Shown here one piece after another: positions 52,001 to 61,000 of a stretch of DNA of 64,000 nt. The DNA comes from Motacilla alba alba. Taxonomy: Eukaryota > Chordata > Aves > Passeriformes > Motacillidae. Each line of letters starts with the position of its first letter. Position 1 is the first letter of the stretch. The stretch spans positions 9,319,439-9,383,438 of the forward strand of contig NC_052030.1 in the NCBI RefSeq assembly GCF_015832195.1, in the 5' to 3' direction. The notes below the pieces were generated by a model, which was given only the letters and a program-made list of their open reading frames with translations, ran no database searches and was not told the DNA's origin. Made by a program: the position numbers and the translations under genes.

Positions 52001-55000
52001 TGCGTGGAATCTGTGATCTGTGTGAGATCTGTGAGAGATCTCTGTGTGATCTGTGTGTGATCTGTGTGTAAATTACGTGTACATCTGTGTGATCTGTGTC
52101 TGATCTGTGCACCATCTGTGTGCCATCTGTCCCTGATCTCTTTGTCCGGGGGAGCTCTCCCCGAGTGACAGCAGCGCTGGATGGGCCAGCTCAGCGCCCC
52201 GCTGGCCACAGCCCCAGTGTGACAGCAGGAGCTCACTGCTGGGGGTGCGGGCACCGTGTCCTGGGCAAGACCCCCCCACGGTGTCACCGTGCTGCGTGCC
52301 ACAACCCCTCCACGACCCGCGGGGTCCCGGCGCCGGCACTCACCGCCTGCAGCTTGATCTGGGCGCACACCGACCTGTTCCTCAGGGCGGCGAAGCTGCT
52401 GGCGAAGGTCTTCCTCAGGCAGGCGTTGCGGTGCAGGGCGGCCTGGGAGCGCCCGTCCAGCCCGGCCAGGGCGCGGCAGCACAGCGGAGCGCTCGCCCGC
52501 GGCTGCACCAGCTCCCGCACCGCCGCTCTGCGGGACACGCACCGCCCCGTCGGCATCCCGGCTTCTCCCACCGGGATGCAGCACCCAGGGCCCCACATTC
52601 CAAATTGGTGCTGGAAGACGCCCCCGCCCTCTCCATCCTCCCTGGTGCAAGCATGGAGCTGCTCGCTGCTGTTAAAGCTTCCCTGGGTTGGAGCCCAAAC
52701 CAACTGAGCCAGGAGCATGCAAGCAGAAGGTTAAAATCCCCCTGTGTGCACAGACACCTGCAGCGCTTCAGCTCCCTTTCAATTCCAATTTCGTCTGCAA
52801 GGCTGCTCAAAGCAGAGGGAAAACCTGGGCAGCTGCTGGGGAAGCCTCACGGCTCTGACTTGTGCTGGACCCCCACAGACAAAGATACCTTCCACCAGCC
52901 CAGGTTGCTCCAAGCCTTGTCCAACCTGGCCTTGGACACTTCCAGAGATGGAACAGGGCTTTACCACCCTCACAGCCAGGAAATTCTCCCCAGTACCCCA
53001 CGTAACACTGCCCTCTGCAGTGGGAAATATTCCCCCTCCCTGTTCACACAAGGGATGCCCCACACAACCCTCTGTCTCCAGAGCTGGGGCAGGTTTGCAG
53101 CCCAGGGCAGGGGCATCTCCAACCCCCTCCCACGGGCACTGTGGCACCTCCTGGCACTTACACCGTGGAGTTCTGCAGCACCTGGATGGCATTCTGGGCC
53201 GAGAGGTTGAACTTGGCCTTGCTGACCCAGCCCGTGAGGTCGTAGCGCACGGGGGCCGTGCCCAGCTGGTGGCAGATCTCGAAGTGCAGTGTCTGCTCAC
53301 ACCTGCGCAGGTGCCCCTCACCTGTGGCCGTGACAGCACCGCAGGAACCAGCCCAGAGAGAAACCCAGTGAGGGGTTTAATCATCCACATCTCCCAAAAT
53401 CCCAAATCCAAACAGCGAGAGAGGCTGGGCAGCCAACTCACCGTCCTGGTGGGGTGCCTTGGTGGCGAAGTAGGAGCAGAGGCGCTCGAAGGCAGTGCCA
53501 TCCCCGGAGCCTGGCACCAGCACCTCCTCATCCAGGATCCACAGCAGCCCCCGACGATCAGCCCTGGGGCTGCCTGGCAGCACCTGTGGCTGCTGAGGGA
53601 CACGGGGGGCTCTGGGCTCCAGCCACAGCCTGCCCTGCTCCCCCCACCCTGCCCCAGTGCCCAGCTGTGCCCCTGGCCCAGAGCAGACCCTCCACACTGA
53701 TCCAGCTCTGGACATCACCCCCAGCAGTGTCCCAGAGGAGCCCATCAGCCCAGGCTGGAAGGGGTGATGGAGCGCAGAGCTCGGTCAGGGAGGGTGTTTA
53801 TATTTTAAAAAGCCAAAAAGATCCAGGTGGATGCTGTGCCCCCCTCTCCCTGCAACACCTCAGGTTGCTCTGGGACGCTCCACAGGGTGCCACCCTGCCT
53901 CTGGAGCCCTCACTGCTTGGAGCAGCAGGATGCAGAGGGGACAGGGTACCTGGGAGCAGCTCAGGTCGATGATGGACAGCGTGGCCAGTGGAGAGCGCTC
54001 TGGAAGATCAAAACACACCTCAACATTCTCCTGGAAAACATCATTTAAAAGCTTGTCTCAGTCGTGGGATGGCATCTGGAAGTCTTCACCACTAGGGAAG
54101 GGCACATCTATCCTTATTCAATGATGTCTGTGTTAAACCAGAGGAACTCAGCTATTTTCCCAGGGCTGGAGGCATTGTAGTAACTCCTTCAAGCCTATAA
54201 TAAGTTCATCCCTGCCTGCAGGTTTCTCAGCAGCTTATTTCTGCAATAATTTATCATTTTCCTTTCTATTCTCTATTATTCATCACCTGAGGAAAAAAGT
54301 CAGCTGTGCCAACAGAAGGCACAAAGTCTCCTGAGCTGGAGCAAGCATATAATAGAATTCCAAAATGGTTTGGGTTGGGAAAAATCCTCTCGTTCCAACC
54401 CCCCTGCCACGGCAGCTTCCACAAAGATGCCAAGAGAGCATCAGAAATAGCCAAGAGGATTCAGAACTGAGGCAGGGGATGGAGAGAGAGGCTTCTGCTC
54501 CATGCAGAGCTCCCCCAGCTCTGCTGCAGCCCTCCCAGTAAAGCTCCTCCTGAGTTATTCACTCACACCGCAGGGGCACAAAGGCAGCCCCACTCCCAGG
54601 CGCTGGGGGCTGCTCCCAAGCCCTGCTCCTCACCTCTCTGTACCTCTCCATCTCCCAGAGGAAGGTTTTCTCATAGAAGAGCCCCTGCAGCCTCTCCTGG
54701 ACGTAGTTGTGGCACAGCTCCTCAAAGGTGGCCGCTCGCTGGCTGTGCTGCTGCCGCGGGCTCTGGAAGCCAGGGCTGTCCACCACGGCGATGGAGGCCA
54801 TGGAGAGGTGCTGGGAGGAGAAGGACCTGGGAAGAGCCACACACACCACCAGGATTTACCCACAGGCAGCAGAGCGGTGCCAGCTGAGCCCTCGTGGGGC
54901 CTGTGCCACAGGAGCACAGGACACAGAGTGCCAAGCGCCAGCGCTGTAGCCTCAGCTCTCTTCACAGAGAGCAGCAGGCACAACTTCCCAAAGATTTTTT

Positions 55001-58000
55001 TTTTCTGGAGAAGCACAGAGAGAAGAAAAAAAAAAAAAACAACCCAAATTCTTATCTCTATTCTCTACTCCTATGTAAAATGTGTTAAGGAAATTATGTA
55101 CCTAAAAATAATTTAATTAATTAAACACCAGTGCAAGTTGTTTTGTTTCCTTAGCCAAAAGTTAAAGCTGTAAAGCTGAGTTAAAGCTGTACCTAACTGT
55201 CTGGAGACAGTCACGGGGTTTTCTTTAGTATGTATATTTAGTATAGTATAGTATATATATGCTATATATCCTATATATACATATATATATATATATCCTA
55301 TATATCCTATATATATATGTATATATAGTATAGTATATATAGTGTGTGTATATATATATAGGATATATAGCATATATCCTATATATAGTATATATATCCT
55401 ATATATACAGTATATATATACTATATATATAGGATATATATACTATATATAGTATAGGATATATATACTATATCTATACTATAGCATAGTGTATTATATA
55501 TAGTGTGTATATATATAGTGTATATAAATGTTTACTATAGTATAGTATCTCTCTAGTATAATTATAATATAATATTAATATAATACAACATATTTTAAAT
55601 AAATTTTTCAATTTTAATAAATTCAGCCTTCTGAATCAACAGAGCCCAATGCCAATCCTTCCCTGCATCAGGGCTCCCTACAGCGCCACTCCCACGTAAG
55701 GATTTTCACACAGCTGCCTGTTTTCCCAGCAGGAATCAGCCACCTGCTCCGTGCCCTGGGGAAGGGGCTGCCACCCCCGGCCCCGGCTGCAGCAGCTCTT
55801 TGGTACCTGTTGATGAGCGAGACCACGGCGGCGAAGAGCTCCTCGTAGAGCCCCGAGGCCATTCCCTCCACACACTCCACTCCCGTCATCTTCGGCCCTG
55901 GCGCAGAGAAGGGAAGAGCAGGAAACACATTTATTCCCAGCCAAGACCTGGGATTCCCTGGATTGCAGTGCAGGAGAACCCACGCAGCTCCACAGCACAT
56001 CCCCTGGCCTGCCTTCAGCTCACGTGGATTTAAGGAATTCTATTGCCATGGCCAAGGTCTCCTCCTCAGGTTCTTGCTTTTATCAGGATGACTTGCAGGG
56101 CCCACCTGGAATTCTGCTGCTATCACGGAATCATCAAGGTCGGAAAAGACCTCCGAGATCATCAAGTCCAACCTTTAAGGAGCGTGGGAAGGCTGACCTG
56201 AAATCCAGGCAGTATCTCACCCTCCCACCTCACACATGCTGGATCTGCCTCCATGAATTGGAGCCATACAATCATTCAAGGTTTCTGGTGGCTCAGCAGC
56301 ACAATTCCCGATCCAGATCTCCTTGCAGGACACAGGTGCTTGGAGCACAACAGCAGCTAATTTGTGGAGTTTGGGGATTTCCCTCATTTTTCTAGGCAGA
56401 GCTCTCACAGCATTTAAGCCACATCACTCATCTGAATTCACCTGATTTCACCTGTCCCTAAGGAGGGTCAGGCAGGGGCAGCTGGAGAGCTGAGGGCAGC
56501 GACGTGACACAGCACAGTTGATGGTTTTATTAATTTTAAGGCCTACCTGGGCCTCTCAGACTGAGAAGAACAGGACAATTTGCTTCACCATTCCCTCTCC
56601 CCCAGAAACAAAGGGAAAAGGTGATATGGGAAATGTGTATATATGTGAAAATTCAGAATTTTGGAAGCATGTAATGCACTTAGGTGGGTGGAGGAAAACA
56701 GAAATATATATATATAAAACATATAAAATATAATATATATAAAATATATAATATATATATTTTATATATATAGAGAGAGAAATATATCATAATATATAGC
56801 TTATTTAACAAATATGCAAATTACAGAACACAGTTTCTAACAGGAATGTAACTTGCTAGGCAGAGACAACTTGTAACAGAACCCATAAGAATTTAGTCGC
56901 TAGGTAAAGGCCATAAAGATAACTCAGTAAAGCAAGACTCAGGTTCTTTTGAAACCCATAAAGCAGAACCTTTCACTGAAGGAGCCAGCAAGAACCGGGC
57001 TCCTGGTTTTGGCCAGCACGAACTGACCTGGGAGAAAGCCAAACCTCCAGAAGAAAGGGCCAAGCAGCGAACAACGAGGAAGATGATGTTATTTCATCGA
57101 GGAAGATGATGTTTCTTCATCAAAGACACCCACCCAGGACCACCAGGAGGTGTGGCACCACCCAAGACTCTTGGCAGGGAATGGGTGTGTGGTTGTGATA
57201 TTTTGTGAAAATCCCTTTGCTAGGATTTTCTTCTCCTGAGAAGCTGAAGGGCCTCAGCTTCAAGTGTAAACAATTTGTTATCTGCTGCTGTGGAATGCAG
57301 CAGGTGCTTCCTCGGTTGGTCAATGTGGGATGTTTCTACTTGGTGGCCAATTGAGGAGGCAGCAGCTCTCGGACTCTCTGGGAGTCACAGCACTTTGTTA
57401 TTCATTCCTTTCTATTCCTGTCTCACCTTCTGATGAATCTTTCTCTCTGTTCTTTGTAGTACAGTTATAGTGTGGTCTTTTTAATGTAATATATATCATA
57501 ATATAATAAACCAGCCTCCTGAAATGGAGTCAAGATCTCTCCTCCCCTTCACTGCCCTGAAGACCCACGGTAATAAATGGTGACCCCAGACGTGACAATA
57601 TGGGTGGACAAGGAGGTGTGGGCTTGGAGGCTCAATGTGTATTTAAACCAGAAACCTGTCTCACCATGCTGAGAAATTTTGGTGGAAACACCCCCCCACA
57701 CGCGTCCCGGCTGGAATAAAAAATTTTAAATTGTGAACTCCTAATTCCACAAATCAGAGGGATGGGGCATGCGGGTACCTGGCGGGCTCTCCTCTGCCTG
57801 GGGCTGGCCCCGCGCTGTCACCTGCGCCAGGATGTGCCTCAGGTGGTGCTTGAAGACGGCGGTGCCCAGCTCCTCCACGTCACAGCCCAGCACCTCGGCA
57901 GCACGGCTGGCGCTCTCGAACCTCAGGAACTGCTTCCTGCCCACTGCCGAGGGACACGGGGGGCTCAGCCGGGGCCAGCCGTGCCTCAGCATCCCCAAAA

Positions 58001-61000
58001 CCCTCCCTCGTGCACCCCCAAAATCAGAACGGTCCAAAGGCGAGTCAGGGACCAGGCGAACAACAGGACATGAGAGTTTCAGCAGAGCAAAGCAGCAGAT
58101 GTGCTGGTGGGAGCTGATGGGATTAGGAAGCAATCCCTGGAAGTCCGGGATCGCCTTTCAGGGTGCCAGCAGTGTTTGCTGTCCCTAGAGCCGGGAGCAG
58201 CAGTTCCTCCCCTCGGGCAGACATCGCTCACAGCCGGTGACAACGATGCCAGCTTAATGGTTTAAATCAATAGGGAAGTAATCTGCAGGATTAGTCCTTT
58301 TACAAATCCGGAGCAGAAAGGTGCGGTGGAGGAAGCCGGGCAGCACAGCTCAGAAACACGGGGGGGGGGGGATGAGCAAAAACAGGAGCAGGAAAATCAC
58401 CCAGACACCTCAGGGTGGCACTTTTGGGGGGTGGATGAGGAGCTTGAGGGGCTCGCAGCCAAAATGGGCCCCTAAAACACAGCTGGTGGCTGGTGGCAGG
58501 GAGAGGGTGTGGGATGGAGAGTGAGAGGTGGCCACACCCTGGGAAGCTCCATGGGGGACCCTCTTCTGGCTGAGGGGATGCACAAAGCAGGGCTCGAGGG
58601 CTGGGGGTGCTTCACAGCACACCCATGCGTCAAACCCCTTCTCCCTTCCCCTTTGATCCTTCCCCAGTATTTTCTGTGCTGACTGAAGGACTCCAACATC
58701 AAGGGCTGTGCTGGAGCAGGCAGGGGAATTGCCTCAACACTCCAGGCTTTGATTTATTCTGTTTCCACTTGTTCTTGTCTGAGCTGGCTGGACGGACGCT
58801 GATTCCTGTCAGACACAAAAGCTCTGCCTGCCGGGGAGTCGGAGAGGCTGGGGGGCTGCACAGGCCTGGCTGGCACCCCACGCTGCCCATTCCAGCACCC
58901 CACACTGCTCCAGCACCCCACACTGCCCACTCCAGCACCCCACACTGCCCATTCCAGCACCCCACACTACTCCAGCATCCCCCACTGCCCATTCCAGCAC
59001 CCCACACTGCTCCAGCACCCCACACTGCTCCAGCACCCCACACTGCCCACTCCAGCACCCCACACTGCTCCAGCACCCCACGCTGCCCATTCCAGCACCC
59101 CACACTGCCCACTCCAGCATCCCCCACTGCCCACTCCAGCACCCACACTGCCCACTCCTGCACCCCACACTGCTCCAGACCCCACACTGCCCACTCCAGC
59201 ATCCCTGGGACAGACAGGAGGGTTCGCTCAGCCCTGGCATCCCCAGGCACCGTTTTAGCCTCCATGAACTCTAGCCAGCAGCTCCACATGGCTCTCCTGG
59301 GTGTGATGTGACCATGGAAAACTCGCTGACTTTAACACCTGAAGGGAATTACTTTGGCCCAGGTAATATTTAAGAGAAGCAGAAGGAAAACACGGGGTCA
59401 GCACTCACGGGGACAGCTCAGCCTCTCTTGCTACAGCCCCAGCCCATTTCCAAACTGCTCCACGCCCAATTTCCTGGGTTCCCAGGGCATGATGCCACAG
59501 GGGTGGGTCTGTGCAGGTCCCCCTGGGCAACAGCAACTCAAGCACTCACCCTGGACTACTGCTGGTGGTCTCACTGACCCCAAAATTCCTCCCTGGCTCT
59601 CTGGGTGCTCCTGTCCCTCCTGCTGCCCTGGTGCCCTGACCTCTGCAGGGTTTGGGGCAGCTCGGTGTCCCCCACCTGAGCAGCAGGTTCCAGCCCTCCT
59701 GCCCTGTGGTTTTCTCCACCCAGAGGAGTTCTGGAGGCTGGATTTGCAGCAGCCTCGCTGTGCCAGGGGCTGTGGAGTGACTCCTGGCACAGCTGTGGCG
59801 GCACCAGGAGGGCTGGAATGGCAGCCACCTCCATTACAGGTGCGTGCTGGGAAGGCCACAGGGAGCTGGGAGCCACAAAGCTTTATTCTGGCATTCTGCT
59901 ATTCTGATATTCTGATGTCAGGCAGCAAAAGGACAGGGTGAGAGCGAGCTGAACGCCGCCCCCGCTGCGCCCCAAGCCTCCCTTCTGCTTACAGGGACAG
60001 CAAATAAATTAAACCAGGGGATTTTCTGCAGCCCACAAAGGGACTGGAGCACTCAGGTGAATGGTGCCCGGGGTGCCCTGCTGGCCTCCAGCTGCCAGGC
60101 TGCTTTCCTAATAAAAGAGCTGCTCTAATACGTTTCAAAGGCAGCGGCGAGGGCTGGCGCTGGGATAGAGCAGAAGGAGCTTTTGAAATTCAGCCTTTTC
60201 TTCTCAGCGTTTTTGTAGCTGCAAATGCATTTTCCACCCCCAGCCAGGGAGAGGTGGTGCTGTTCCCTCCTGGTTTATTCCTGCACAAACCGAATGGGTG
60301 AGGAGAGAAGGGGAAAAGGTGCCTTTAGCCCACACTGGGGCCCGTTTAACACGTGCCAGGGCCGTGGCTGGGCATGGGGATGGAGGAGGTGCCTGGCTGA
60401 GCTCCTGAATGCCCTGGAAAAGCAGTGCCAAGGCTCCCTTCGGCGAGATTTCAAGGAGAGGATTTGGAATACACAACATCAAAGGGCATGAAAGGGGAAG
60501 GGCAGAGATGGCTATCGGGAGACAGGTTTAACCACATTAAAAGAGTCGTCGCCCCCACTGAGACTTTTGCTCCACCCGGCTTTGATCCATTTTTTATCCA
60601 TATTTCCTTTCATTTCTCCCCTTTTGTTGACACGCGGTGGAGGAATCGATACCAGAGTGAGCGACACCGAGACATGATCTGCTTGTTAATCCCACACCAG
60701 AGAGTGCTCAGAGCTGCCTGGATCTGCTACTCCCATTCCTGCTCCTGCTCAGGGAACGGAGCAGCATTCCTTGGGTACAGCACTCCATTCCCTGCCAGGC
60801 TGATTTACAGAGGGCTGAGGACAGAATGTGCAGGAAGTCTGAGCAAAGCAAAGCTCCCCGTGACCACCCCTCCACCTGCCATTGAGCTGGGCACTCCCAA
60901 AACGAGACACGTCTCCAAAATCTGCTCTCCTGAAATCTCACAGGGCTGAAAGGCTTTCAGATTTTTTGGCCAAGAGCCTTCTGACATTCATCAGCCTGAG

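Larger units (their letters stand above)
51316..52343 (-). other. MYO18B intron between w10 and w11
   Basis: About one third is the TCTGTGTGA minisatellite; also a short CR1 end at 51540. Confidence 0.75.
55898..57778 (-). other. MYO18B intron between w4 and w5
   Basis: Contains CR1 (56124), TA microsatellite (56700) and the LTR at 57188. The stretch 56801-57180 looks repeat-derived (a 25-base GAGGAAGATGATGTT unit occurs twice near 57075-57120) but I cannot name it. Confidence 0.7.

Noticed and set aside
58607..59311. Plus-strand frame of 234 codons with [10 protein letters not shown] repeats
   Set aside because: Product of the 58876-59205 minisatellite.
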